This document shows positions 53,557 to 62,008 of a stretch of DNA of 64,000 nucleotides, one piece after another (the first letter of the stretch is position 1; the number at the start of each line of letters is the position of its first letter). Both the position numbers and the translations under genes were made by a program. The notes beneath the pieces were generated by a model. The model was given only the letters and a program-made list of their open reading frames with translations, was not told where the DNA came from and searched no databases. The stretch is taken from the NCBI RefSeq assembly GCF_001442535.1, contig NZ_CP013141.1, forward strand, positions 1,055,602 through 1,119,601. Direction: 5' to 3'. Source of the DNA: Lysobacter antibioticus. GTDB lineage: Bacteria > Pseudomonadota > Gammaproteobacteria > Xanthomonadales > Xanthomonadaceae.

Positions 53557-54276
53557 TCAGGAGCGCACCGGCACCAGGGTGATCTCGACGCGGCGGTTCT
53601 GGGCGCGGCCGGCCTCGGTGTCGTTGCTGGCGATCGGCCGGGTCTTGCCGGCGCCGGTCAGGATGAAGCGATCGCGCACCAGGCCCTTCGACATCAGGTA
53701 ATTGCCGACGCTCGCGGCGCGCTGCTCGGACAGGCGCTGGTTGACCGCGTCGGTGCCGATGCTGTCGGTGTGGCCGGCGACCTCGACGATGGTCTGGTTG
53801 TACTCGGTCAGGGTGCTGGCGACGTTATCGAGCACCGAATAGAACTGCGGGTCGAGGCTGGCGCTGTTGAAGGCGAAGGTGATGTTGCTCGGCATGTTCA
53901 GGGTGATGTTGTCGCCCTGGCGGACCACGTCGACGCCGGTGCCGGCCATGCGGTCGCGCAGCGCGCGTTCCTGGCGGTCCTGGTAGTTGCCGATGGCGCC
54001 GCCGGCGAGGCCGCCGACACCGGCGCCGATCAGGGCGCGCTGGCGGCGTTCGGTGGCGTCGTCGCCGCTGAGCAGGCCGGCCGCGACACCGGCGAGCGCG
54101 CCGATCAGGGCGCCCTTCTGGGTGCGGTTCATGCCGCCCTGCTGTTCCGGCGGCGGGTTCTGGCCCGGGTACGGTTGCTGCTGACCACCGTAGTAGCCGC
54201 CACCGCCGGTGGCGCAACCGGCGAGCAACACGGTCATGCTGGCAGCGGCCAGGGCGAGCTTGATCTGGGTGTTCAT
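53557..54276 (-). CDS. OmpA-family lipoprotein with glycine zipper
   Basis: 239 aa. Lipobox LLAGC at ~18-22. Pro/Gln-rich linker. Glycine-zipper membrane segment ALIGALAGVAAGLLSG and ALIGAGVGGLAGGAIG. OmpA C-terminal domain with GHTDSIGTDAVNQRLSEQR, the peptidoglycan-binding core (Asp/Arg contacts). Outer-membrane lipoprotein that anchors the envelope to peptidoglycan, similar to YiaD/Pal. Confidence 0.93.
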   Translation of the reverse strand: MNTQIKLALAAASMTVLLAGCATGGGGYYGGQQQPYPGQNPPPEQQGGMNRTQKGALIGALAGVAAGLLSGDDATERRQRALIGAGVGGLAGGAIGNYQDRQERALRDRMAGTGVDVVRQGDNITLNMPSNITFAFNSASLDPQFYSVLDNVASTLTEYNQTIVEVAGHTDSIGTDAVNQRLSEQRAASVGNYLMSKGLVRDRFILTGAGKTRPIASNDTEAGRAQNRRVEITLVPVRS

Positions 54277-54417
54277 GGGAATTCCTCGTCTGTGTTGCGG
54301 GGCGCAGACAAGCTAATCACGCCGCCGTCGTGGACGAGTGACGAGGGAAATCCACATTCAGGTCGCGGTCGGGAGCGGCCCGCGCGCCGCGGACCGCTGC
54401 CGTCGATCAGCCGACCG

Positions 54418-55884
54418 TCAAAGCGCCGGCATCAAGGCGTCGGCGGCATCGGCATTGAGGGTGACGTCCCAATTGCCCATCAGCGCCAGGTACAGCAGCT
54501 TGTCGAACTCGCTGCCGAAACGCTGGATCACCGCATCCGGATCGGGGATCAGCTTGCCGTCGGCGATCAGGCCGAAATGCACGCGCCCGTTGTAGCTCAG
54601 GATCGAGATGCCGATGCCGATCGAGCCGGTCTGCGGCACCCAGAACATCATCTCGTCGAGGCGGCAACCGGCCAGGTACAAGGGTTGCTGCGGGCCCGGC
54701 ACGTTGGTCGCCACCGCCGTGGCCTTGCGGCTGAAAAGCTCCAACGCCAGCCCCTGCACTTGCGCCGGCGCCATCCCGAGCGCAGCCAAAAGACCAAATG
54801 CAACAATGGCTTGGCGAGAATTCTTGAGATTATTCATGCACTCGGCGACACGCTCCACGCGGCGGATCGGGTTGTCCTCGCCGACCGGCAGGTCGAGGAA
54901 GACCAGACCGAAGTGATTGCCGAGCTTGCGCGCGTGTTCGAGCGGGCGCAGGTTCACCGGCACGGTCGCGCGCAGGGTCAGGCCGTCGACGTTGTCGCCG
55001 CGCTCGATCATGTAGCTGCGCAGCGCACCGGCCGCGGTCGCCATCAACACGTCGTTGACGGTGCAGTCGCAGGCGCGACCGACCGCCTTGACCTCTTCCA
55101 GGTCCAGCGGCTCGGCCCAGGCCACGCGCTTGCTGACGCCGAGCTTGCCGCGCAGCAGCGACGGCGGGTCGTCCGGCAGCGACAAGGCATGCAGCAATTC
55201 GCGGGCGATCTCGCCGCCCTCCTTCGCCAACATCGCGGCGAGGGTCGGGTCGCGATACATCTCCATGCTCTTCTCGACCACCTTGCTGCCGAGCTTCATG
55301 TAGCGGTCGACCGCACCGACGCGGCGCGCGACTTCGACGCCGTCCTGCTTGAGCCAGGCGTGAGCGAGGTCGCTGCCCTTGGCCGGCTCGGCGGTGGTGT
55401 CGGTCAACGACAACAGCACCTGGACCAGGGCGATGCCGTCGGCGTAGCTGTGGTGGATGCGCGCGATCAGCGCCGAGCCGCCGTTGTAGCGCTCGACCAG
55501 ATGGAATTGCCAAAGCGGCCGACTGCCGTCGAGCGGACTGGACGCCAGTTGGCTGACGAAACGTTCCAGGCCGCGCTTGCCGCCGCGCCCAGGCAAGGCC
55601 GTGTGCTGGACGTGCCAGTCCAGGTCGAAATCTTCGTCGGTCTGCCAATAAGCGCCCGCGGCGGTGTCCACGGCCTTCTGGCTGAAACGCGTATAGGCCA
55701 GGAAACGCTGCTTGACCACGCGCTTGAGGGCATCCAACGACATCGGCTCGGCGAACATCAGCACGCCGGTAATCATCATCGGATTGGTCGAGCGTTCCAT
55801 TCGCAACCAGGCCGTGTCGACCCGCGACATCGGCTCGCGACGCGCGCGCTTGCGCGATGTTGCCCCCGCTTCTGCTTTGGCCAT
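54418..55884 (-). CDS. WS/DGAT-type acyltransferase
   Basis: 488 aa; ATG 55884 with GGGAGG upstream is preferred over TTG 55896. Residue ~140 region has IHHSYADGIALVQV, the HHxxxDG catalytic motif. MSRVDTAWLRMERSTNPM is the conserved N-terminal segment, and ATNVPGPQQPLYLAG and VHFGLIADGKLIPD are C-terminal signatures. Uses acyl-CoA with alcohol or diacylglycerol to make wax ester or triacylglycerol. No neighbours suggest a pathway. Confidence 0.92.
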   Translation of the reverse strand: MAKAEAGATSRKRARREPMSRVDTAWLRMERSTNPMMITGVLMFAEPMSLDALKRVVKQRFLAYTRFSQKAVDTAAGAYWQTDEDFDLDWHVQHTALPGRGGKRGLERFVSQLASSPLDGSRPLWQFHLVERYNGGSALIARIHHSYADGIALVQVLLSLTDTTAEPAKGSDLAHAWLKQDGVEVARRVGAVDRYMKLGSKVVEKSMEMYRDPTLAAMLAKEGGEIARELLHALSLPDDPPSLLRGKLGVSKRVAWAEPLDLEEVKAVGRACDCTVNDVLMATAAGALRSYMIERGDNVDGLTLRATVPVNLRPLEHARKLGNHFGLVFLDLPVGEDNPIRRVERVAECMNNLKNSRQAIVAFGLLAALGMAPAQVQGLALELFSRKATAVATNVPGPQQPLYLAGCRLDEMMFWVPQTGSIGIGISILSYNGRVHFGLIADGKLIPDPDAVIQRFGSEFDKLLYLALMGNWDVTLNADAADALMPAL

Positions 55885-56018
55885 GCGCCCTCCCAAGCGT
55901 CAGCGTCGAGTGAATCACGCTGCCGCGAGCGGCGTCAACGCGAGCCGCGTCGAAGCGGGCGCTGCACGCGCCCGGCGAGCGCGGCTTGCGACGCCAGGCA
56001 CGTCGCAACGCCGTCGCC

Positions 56019-57449
56019 CTAGTCGCGCAACTTGCGGTAGGCCTCGAGCGCGTCGTCGCGGCCCGCCGCCAGGTCGACCAGCGGATGCGGCGGATAGTCG
56101 GGCGCGTGTTTGCGCAGCTGCGCCGCATCGTGCCAGGGCGCGAAGCGCAGCGGCACCGGCAGGCCGGCGAGCTCGGGCACCCAGCGCGCGATGTAGTCGC
56201 CGTCGGGATCGAACTTCTCCGACTGCGTCACCGGATTGAACACGCGGAAATACGGCGCGGCATCGGCGCCGGTGCCGGCGACCCATTGCCAGCCCAGGCT
56301 GTTGTTGGCCAAGTCGGCATCGACCAGGGTGTCCCAGAACCAGCGAGCGCCGTGGCGCCAGTGATAGCGCAGGTGCTTGGTCAGATAGCTGGCCACGATC
56401 ATGCGCACCCGGTTGTGCATCCAGCCGGTGGCCCACAGCTCGCGCATGCCCGCGTCGACGATCGGGATGCCGGTGCGCCCCTGCTGCCAGGCCTCCAGCC
56501 GCGGCTGCGACAAGCGCGCCCAGTCGAAATCGGCGAAGCGCGGATTGAAGTTCTGCTCCGGCGTCTCGGGGAAGTGATGCAACAGGTGATGAGCGAACTC
56601 GCGCCAGCCCAGCTCGCGCACCGCCGAGTCGACATCGCGGGCATTGCCGGCGTTGCGATGCTCGCGCAGCGCGCTCGCCACTCGCCACGGCGCGATCTCG
56701 CCGAAATGCAGATGCGGCGACAGCCGCGAGGTGCCGACCCGGTCGGGGCGGTCGCGTTGCTCGGTGTAGCCGCGCAAGGCGCCGTCGACGAAGGTCTGCA
56801 GCGCCGCCTCGGCACCGGCCTCGCCCGGCGTCCAATGGCTCCAGAACGGTTCGGCCCAGTCGCGTTCCGGCGCCAGCTTGAGCGAGGCCAGCGGCACGCC
56901 GTCCGGCCCTTCGCGGGTGCTCGGCAGCGAGGTCGGCGGCTCCCACGAGGGTTCCTCTTTCCAGTTCGCCAGGGCCGAGCGCCAGTACGGCGTGAACACT
57001 TTGAACGGCCCGCCTTGCTTGGTCCGCAAGCTCCACGGCTCGAACATCAACGCGCTGTTGAAGCTCTCGACCTCCAGGCCCATGCCGCGCAGGGTCTGTT
57101 TGATCTTGGTGTCGCGGCGTTCGATGTGCGGCTCGTAGCGGCGGTTCCAGAACACCGCCTGGGCGTCGGTGGCGAGGATCAGCGACTGCAGCGTGGCCAG
57201 GCTGGGACCGAAGAAATGGCGCAGGTGCGAGCCGCGTCGGCGCAGGTCGCGATCGAGCGCGGCGAGCGAGCGCTGCCGCCAGGCATCCGACGCCGCACCG
57301 GGACGCCAGCTGGCGTGCTCGTCGGGGGCATGGATGTAGATCGGGATCGGGGTGTAGCCGGCCTCCAGCGCGGCACGCAACGCGGGATGATCGGCCAGGC
57401 GCAAATCGTTGCGGAACCAGATCAGTGCGGTCGCGTTGGCTTCGGGCAT
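56019..57449 (-). CDS. phrB: Deoxyribodipyrimidine photolyase
   Basis: 476 aa. N-terminal antenna domain begins LIWFRNDLRLADHPALR. FAD domain: SRLSPHLHFGEIAPW, WREFAHHLLHHFPE, TGIPIVDAGMRELWATGWMH, RMIVASYLTKHL, DADLANNSLGWQW, RVFNPVTQSEKFDP. Class I CPD photolyase: uses blue light and reduced FAD to split pyrimidine dimers. Monocistronic; hairpin downstream of the adjacent S8 gene lies just upstream. Confidence 0.96.
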   Translation of the reverse strand: MPEANATALIWFRNDLRLADHPALRAALEAGYTPIPIYIHAPDEHASWRPGAASDAWRQRSLAALDRDLRRRGSHLRHFFGPSLATLQSLILATDAQAVFWNRRYEPHIERRDTKIKQTLRGMGLEVESFNSALMFEPWSLRTKQGGPFKVFTPYWRSALANWKEEPSWEPPTSLPSTREGPDGVPLASLKLAPERDWAEPFWSHWTPGEAGAEAALQTFVDGALRGYTEQRDRPDRVGTSRLSPHLHFGEIAPWRVASALREHRNAGNARDVDSAVRELGWREFAHHLLHHFPETPEQNFNPRFADFDWARLSQPRLEAWQQGRTGIPIVDAGMRELWATGWMHNRVRMIVASYLTKHLRYHWRHGARWFWDTLVDADLANNSLGWQWVAGTGADAAPYFRVFNPVTQSEKFDPDGDYIARWVPELAGLPVPLRFAPWHDAAQLRKHAPDYPPHPLVDLAAGRDDALEAYRKLRD

Positions 57450-57506
57450 TGCGGCAGCCGCAAGGTCGAGGAGGCGGCAGTATGCCGCGTCCCCCGGCGT
57501 CCGGAA

Positions 57507-57536
57507 CGGACGGGGTTCATGCTCGAACCCCGTCCG
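57507..57536 (-). terminator. Hairpin after S8 protease
   Basis: CGGACGGGGTT / AACCCCGTCCG, 11-bp stem with 8-nt loop, 13 bp after the S8 stop on the minus strand. Confidence 0.65.
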
Positions 57537-57548
57537 TGCGATCCCCGC

Positions 57549-59183
57549 TTACTGGGACTGCAGTTCCGTGATCGCGGCCTGGGTCTGGACCAGGCCCCAG
57601 CCGGTGTTGTTGTCGCGGCCGGCGGCATCCAGGTCGACCGCGGTGGTCGCCAAGGCGTCGCGGACCTGCTGCGCGGTCGCGGTCGGCTTGGCGCTCCACA
57701 CCACCGCCGCCACGCCCGCGACGTGCGGGGTCGCCATCGAGGTACCGCTCTTGTTCTCATAGGCGACGTTGCTGACCGACGGGGTCGCATCGACGGTGGC
57801 GGTCTGCCCGGCCAGGGTGGCGATGATGGTTTCGCCGTCGGCCTTGCTGATGCCCACCGCCGGCAGCGTGCTGGTCACCGGCTGCGGCGGCGTGGCCGAG
57901 CTGTACAGACCGGCCTGCAGCGGGCCGTCGACGTTGTTGTAGACCACCATGGCCAGGCCACGGCCGGTCTTCACCTTGCTCGCCTTGTCGGTGAAGGTGT
58001 TGGTGCCGCGCTGGCACAGCACGACCTTGTTGCGCCAGGTGTTCGACGAGGCCGTGCACTGGCCGCCGTTGACCCAGCCGGCGCTGGCGGTGGTCTGCCT
58101 GGAGCCGCTGATGGGGTTGGCGGCGAACTGGCTGTTGCCGACCACCAGCGGATCGTTGGCCAGCGGCGTGGTGCTGTAGGTGTCCACGCCCGGCGCGGCG
58201 AGTTCGACTTCGCTGTTGAACTGCGAGAAGTCGGCCTTGGCGTTGTTCTGGTCGACCGCGGCCACCGACACCACGCTCGCGTACGAAGCGGGATAGCTCA
58301 GGGTGGCGTTGCCGTCGTTGCCGGCCGCGGCGATGCTGAGCACGCCGTTGTTGGCCAGGGTCTGGAAGGCGTTGCTCTCGGTGGTCGAGCTGCCGCCGCC
58401 GCCCAGGCTCATGTTGATGATCTTGGCGCCGGCCGCGGCGCAGCGGTTGGCCGCGTCGACCAGGGTCGAGCTATAGGTCCACGAGCACTGGCCGTGGCTG
58501 CTGCCGTTGTAGCCGTTGCTGCCGAAGATCTTGACGATGTGCAGCGAGACCTTGCCCGGGCTGACGCCGACCACGCCGGTGCTGTTGTTGGCCGCGGCGA
58601 TGGTGCCGGCGACGTGGGTGCCGTGCCCGCACGTGTCGGTGTTCCAGCCGGCCGGATAACCGGTCATGGCGATGCCGGCGAAATCCTCGTGGCCCGAGTT
58701 GATGCCCGAGTCGATTACGCAGACCTTGATGCCTTCGCCGGTGGCCGCGCCGGTGTCGATGACGCCGTCGCGATTGGCGTCCCACACGTCGCGGGCCTGG
58801 ACCTGGTCGATACCGTAGGGAACGCTCTGCGCCATCGGATAGCGCGGCTGGTCGATCTCGACCGATTCGACATCGGGGTTGTCGCGCAGGGCCTTGACCG
58901 CATCGGCCGACGGCAGGGTCAGCACGGCGGCGTTGAGCTTGTCGAACTGGAAGTTGACCGTGGCGTCGCCGCCGTGGGCGGCGGCCAGCCGGGTACGCAA
59001 CGCCTGCACCTTCTGCTGCACGTTGGCCTGGACCAGGCCGCGGTTGGCGGCGCCCGCACCGGCACCGGACTTGAACTTGACCCAGACCCGGTTCGGGTTC
59101 GGGCCTTCGGCATTGGCCATGCTCGAAGCGACCATCATCGCCAGGCCCAGACCCAGTGCGCTCACCAAATTGCGTTGCTTCAT
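57549..59183 (-). CDS. Secreted S8 (subtilisin-like) serine protease with PA insert
   Basis: 544 aa. Signal peptide ends SMANA. Propeptide ~25-125 (VWVKFKSG, DVESVEIDQPRY). Catalytic triad Asp158 in CVIDSGINSGHEDF, His187 in CGHGTHVAG, Ser482 in GTSMATPHVAG; oxyanion Asn in AAAGNDGNATLSYP. Between His and Ser, ~340-460 is a protease-associated insert (GLAMVVYNNVDG). A CRP/Clp-type palindrome stands 141 bp upstream (59324-59347). Extracellular digestion, in line with Lysobacter lytic physiology. Confidence 0.95.
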   Translation of the reverse strand: MKQRNLVSALGLGLAMMVASSMANAEGPNPNRVWVKFKSGAGAGAANRGLVQANVQQKVQALRTRLAAAHGGDATVNFQFDKLNAAVLTLPSADAVKALRDNPDVESVEIDQPRYPMAQSVPYGIDQVQARDVWDANRDGVIDTGAATGEGIKVCVIDSGINSGHEDFAGIAMTGYPAGWNTDTCGHGTHVAGTIAAANNSTGVVGVSPGKVSLHIVKIFGSNGYNGSSHGQCSWTYSSTLVDAANRCAAAGAKIINMSLGGGGSSTTESNAFQTLANNGVLSIAAAGNDGNATLSYPASYASVVSVAAVDQNNAKADFSQFNSEVELAAPGVDTYSTTPLANDPLVVGNSQFAANPISGSRQTTASAGWVNGGQCTASSNTWRNKVVLCQRGTNTFTDKASKVKTGRGLAMVVYNNVDGPLQAGLYSSATPPQPVTSTLPAVGISKADGETIIATLAGQTATVDATPSVSNVAYENKSGTSMATPHVAGVAAVVWSAKPTATAQQVRDALATTAVDLDAAGRDNNTGWGLVQTQAAITELQSQ

Positions 59184-59556
59184 TCGTGACTCCCCGAGAT
59201 AGATTGCGGCCCGGACGCGGTCCGGGCCGGTTAGCCGCGTGCGGTCTTGGCCGCGACGCTCCAGCGACGCTAGCGCGCTCGGGGATCGGCTGGGAATGGG
59301 AGAAATCGCCCAGGCGAATCATTAATTTGTGATGTACATCACAAATTTACACTGATGAATGACACTTTTTGCGGCCTGTAGGGAGGTCATCCCGTTTGTG
59401 CGTTGCGCCTTTCGGAGCCCCTGCAGGAGACGGTTCGGCGGCCGATCCGCGGCCTCGCGACGCCTGCCGGAACCGGGGTGGCCAGCATCCGCGAGCCAGC
59501 ACCCGCGAGGCGGGTCTGCCCTGCCCTCGATCAGGGTCGCAGCCGCGCCGACGCGC
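59184..59556. other. S8 promoter region
   Basis: 373 bp between the alr stop and the S8 start, both on the minus strand, so it holds the S8 promoter and the Clp site at 59324-59347. No further gene. Confidence 0.55.
59324..59347. promoter_or_regulatory. CRP/Clp-type operator
   Basis: Perfect 24-bp palindrome with core TGTGA-N6-TCACA and extended AATT arms, identical to the CRP consensus core. Only the S8 gene is downstream. Clp of Xanthomonas and Lysobacter is a CRP homologue controlling extracellular enzymes. Confidence 0.82.
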
Positions 59557-60639
59557 TCACGCTTCGACGAAGCGCACCCGTCGGGTGATCGAGCAGGTCA
59601 GCTCGTAACCGATGGTGCCGCTGGCCTCGGCGATGCGTTCGACCGGCAGTTCCGGCCCCCACAGCACCACCGGATCGCCGACCTTGGCTTCGGGGACGCC
59701 GCGCAGGTCGATCGTCATCAGGTCCATCGAGACCCGGCCGATGACCTGGGTGTCGTGGCCCGCGACCCGCACCGGCGTGCCCGAAGGCGCCGCACGCGGG
59801 TAACCGTCGCCGTAGCCGATCGCGGCCACTCCGACCAGCATGTCTTCGGGGCATTCCCAGGTCGCTGCGTAGCCGATGCGTTCGCCCTTGCCGACCCGGT
59901 TGACCGCGATCAGGCGGGTCGACAGGGTCATCGCCGGACGCAGGCCGAAGTCGGCGCCGGTGCGCCCTTCGACCGCGCTGATGCCGTACAGCAGGCCGCC
60001 CGGGCGGATCCAGTCGGCGTACGAGTCCGGCCAGCCGAGCACGGCCGCGGAATTGGCCAGCGACCGCGAGCCCGGCAGGCCGCTAGTGGCCGCGGCGAAG
60101 GCCTGCAGTTGCTGGCGCGTCTGCGGCTTGTCGAATTCGTCGGAGCTGGCGAAATGATTCATCAGCACGATGCCCTCGGCCACGCTCGACGCCGCGGCCA
60201 GGCGCGCATGCGCCTCGCGCACATCCTGCGGCGCGAAGCCGAGCCGGTGCATGCCGCTGTCGACCTTGAGCCAGCAACGGATCGGCTCGCCGGCGCCGGC
60301 CTGCTCGAGCATCTCGACCTGGCTGATGTGGTGGACCACGGTCTCGACGCCGAGCCGGCGCAACTGCGGCAGGTCGTCGGCTTCGTCGAAGCCGGACAGC
60401 AACACGATCGGCTGCGACAGGCCGGCCGCGCGCAGGCGGTCGGCGTCGGACAAGGCCGCAACGCCGAAGGCATCGGCGCCTTCGAGCGCCCGCGCCACGC
60501 GCTCCAGACCGTGGCCGTAGCCGTCGGCCTTGACCACCGCCATGACCCGGCTGTGCGGCGCCATGCTGCGCGCCTGGGCGAGGTTATGACGCAGCGCGTC
60601 GGTGTGGATGCTTGCGGAAGTCGGTCGTGCCATACGCAT
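59557..60639 (-). CDS. alr: Alanine racemase
   Basis: 360 aa. PLP Lys37 in AVVKADGYGHGL. GMHRLGF, LANSAAVLGWPDSY, WIRPGGLLYGI and ERIGYAATWECPED (catalytic Tyr region) follow. ends RRVRFVEA. Converts L- to D-alanine for peptidoglycan. Start ATG 60639; ATG 60633 is an alternative. Cytoplasmic. Confidence 0.96.
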   Translation of the reverse strand: MRMARPTSASIHTDALRHNLAQARSMAPHSRVMAVVKADGYGHGLERVARALEGADAFGVAALSDADRLRAAGLSQPIVLLSGFDEADDLPQLRRLGVETVVHHISQVEMLEQAGAGEPIRCWLKVDSGMHRLGFAPQDVREAHARLAAASSVAEGIVLMNHFASSDEFDKPQTRQQLQAFAAATSGLPGSRSLANSAAVLGWPDSYADWIRPGGLLYGISAVEGRTGADFGLRPAMTLSTRLIAVNRVGKGERIGYAATWECPEDMLVGVAAIGYGDGYPRAAPSGTPVRVAGHDTQVIGRVSMDLMTIDLRGVPEAKVGDPVVLWGPELPVERIAEASGTIGYELTCSITRRVRFVEA

Positions 60640-60730
60640 ATTCTAGCGGGCGCCGATGCGCGCCAGAGCGCTCGCTCGCGAGTCGCCGCAACGATCCCGC
60701 GCAAACGACGCGACCGGCAAAACCTCGCCC

Positions 60731-60766
60731 AAGAAAAAACCGCGCGGGGCGAACCCTGCGCGGCTT
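60731..60766 (-). terminator. Intrinsic terminator of glycine-zipper gene
   Basis: On the minus strand a GC-rich stem (GCCGCGC/GCGCGG around GGG-ttcg-CCC) is followed by TTTTTTCTT. Lies 60 nt after the stop at 60826. Confidence 0.85.
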
Positions 60767-60825
60767 TGGGTCGAGACCGATCGGATCGGACCGGCCGGGC
60801 CCCGTCGGATCGGGGCCGGCGCGGC

Positions 60826-61167
60826 TCAGTCGCAGCGGCGCTCGATCACGGTCTCGGTCTTGTTCTGCTGGTTTTCCTGGATCTTGCGACCGGCGAAGGC
60901 GCCGCCGACCGCACCGGCCGCGGTCGCCAGCTTCTTGCCGCTGCCGCCGCCGACCTGGTTGCCCAACAGACCGCCCGCGACCGCACCGATGGCGGTGCCG
61001 GCGATCTTGTGTTGATCCTTGATCTGCTTCGGACGCTGCACTTCGACGTCGTAGCAACGCGGCTGGTGCGCCTTGGACTTGGACTTGGTCTGCGCGGTAG
61101 CCGCGCCGGTCGCCATGACGCAGGACATCAGGGCGACGGCGATCGTGGATTTGAGCTTGCGGTTCAT
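60826..61167 (-). CDS. Glycine-zipper 2TM-domain envelope protein
   Basis: 113 aa; ATG 61167 with GGTGAG upstream. Signal peptide ends TGAATAQ. Mature part has two Cys (RCYDVEV, IERRCD) and a glycine-zipper pair IAGTAIGAVAGGLLGNQ and GAVGGAFAGRKIQE. Family is linked to outer-membrane integrity (SlyB/17 kDa antigen type), here without lipobox. Monocistronic, ends in a strong terminator. Confidence 0.88.
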   Translation of the reverse strand: MNRKLKSTIAVALMSCVMATGAATAQTKSKSKAHQPRCYDVEVQRPKQIKDQHKIAGTAIGAVAGGLLGNQVGGGSGKKLATAAGAVGGAFAGRKIQENQQNKTETVIERRCD

Positions 61168-61630
61168 GGACTCACCGATAGGAATATGGACGGGATGCAC
61201 GATGCGCCAGCATCCGTCACGACTGCGTCAACCCAGTCGCAACGCCGCTGCCGCGCATGTTCGCAAGGCTAACGTCGCGATGCTGAACGCGCGCAAGCAT
61301 GTATGCGTCTCGACACGGTCGCTCGACGAATCTGCGACGCGCTGCGCGTATGACGCGCAGCGATAGTGCCGCGTCGATTCGCGATGCAATGGCGGCTTCG
61401 AATCGAGATGCGCGATGAGAGATGCGGTCGCCGATTCGATCCCGGCACGGTCGCGATCGGCCATCGACGGAAACTGCGCTTCGCGGCGCGCGAACGCTGC
61501 GTCGCCACGTCGCTGCGTCGGCAGCGCAACCTGACTACCGAGTCCCTTCGACCGACGATGTGATCCACTCGGCTTGACACCTTGCGACACTTGTCGCATG
61601 TTTACGACATCTGACGCTTGGAGCCCTGCG
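61168..61630. other. Intergenic before BlaI-M56 operon
   Basis: About 460 bp between divergently oriented genes. The last 60 bp carry promoter and operator; the rest shows CGCG-rich low-complexity DNA without a gene. Confidence 0.5.
61574..61615 (+). promoter_or_regulatory. Promoter with BlaI-type operator
   Basis: TTGACA at 61574-61579 is followed by the perfect dyad TGCGACA-CT-TGTCGCA (61583-61598) in the -35/-10 spacer and an imperfect second copy (ACGACA-TC-TGACGC, to 61615). The core ACA-N2-TGT agrees with MecI/BlaI operators. Confidence 0.72.
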
Positions 61631-62008
61631 ATGATCCGCCCGTCGAATGCCGAACTGGAATTGCTGAAATGCCTGTGGCGCGAGAACGCTTGCAGCGCAC
61701 GCGAGTTGCACGAGCGCGTCGCGCCGCTGCTGGACTGGTCGTATTCGTCGACGCGCAAGACCCTCGAACGCATGGTCGACAAGGGCCTGGTCGAGGAAAT
61801 CGGCGAGCACGGGCTCAACGTCTACCGTGCCGCGGTCGGCAAGGTCGCGGTGCTGGCCGCGCTGAGCAGCGACTTCGCCAAGCGCGTGCTCGAAATCGAC
61901 GGGCCGCTGCCGACCCAGGCCTTCGCCGACAGCCGGCTGCTCAACGAAGCCGAGATCGACCAGCTCGAAGCGATGCTGCGCGATGGCGAACCGGAGTCGC
62001 AGGCATGA
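61631..62008 (+). CDS. BlaI/MecI-family repressor
   Basis: 125 aa from ATG 61631 with GGAG 7 nt upstream; two earlier in-frame ATGs overlap the operator. Winged helix: RPSNAELELLKCLWREN, RELHERVAPLLDWSYSS, TRKTLERMVDKGLVEE. C-terminal dimerisation tail LNEAEIDQLEAML. Binds its own promoter and is presumably cleaved or released after signalling by the M56 partner, whose ATG overlaps its stop (ATGA). Confidence 0.92.
   Translation: MIRPSNAELELLKCLWRENACSARELHERVAPLLDWSYSSTRKTLERMVDKGLVEEIGEHGLNVYRAAVGKVAVLAALSSDFAKRVLEIDGPLPTQAFADSRLLNEAEIDQLEAMLRDGEPESQA

Noticed and set aside
55986-59189. 1067-codon plus-strand frame opposite photolyase and S8 protease
   Set aside because: Spans two well-supported genes on the other strand.
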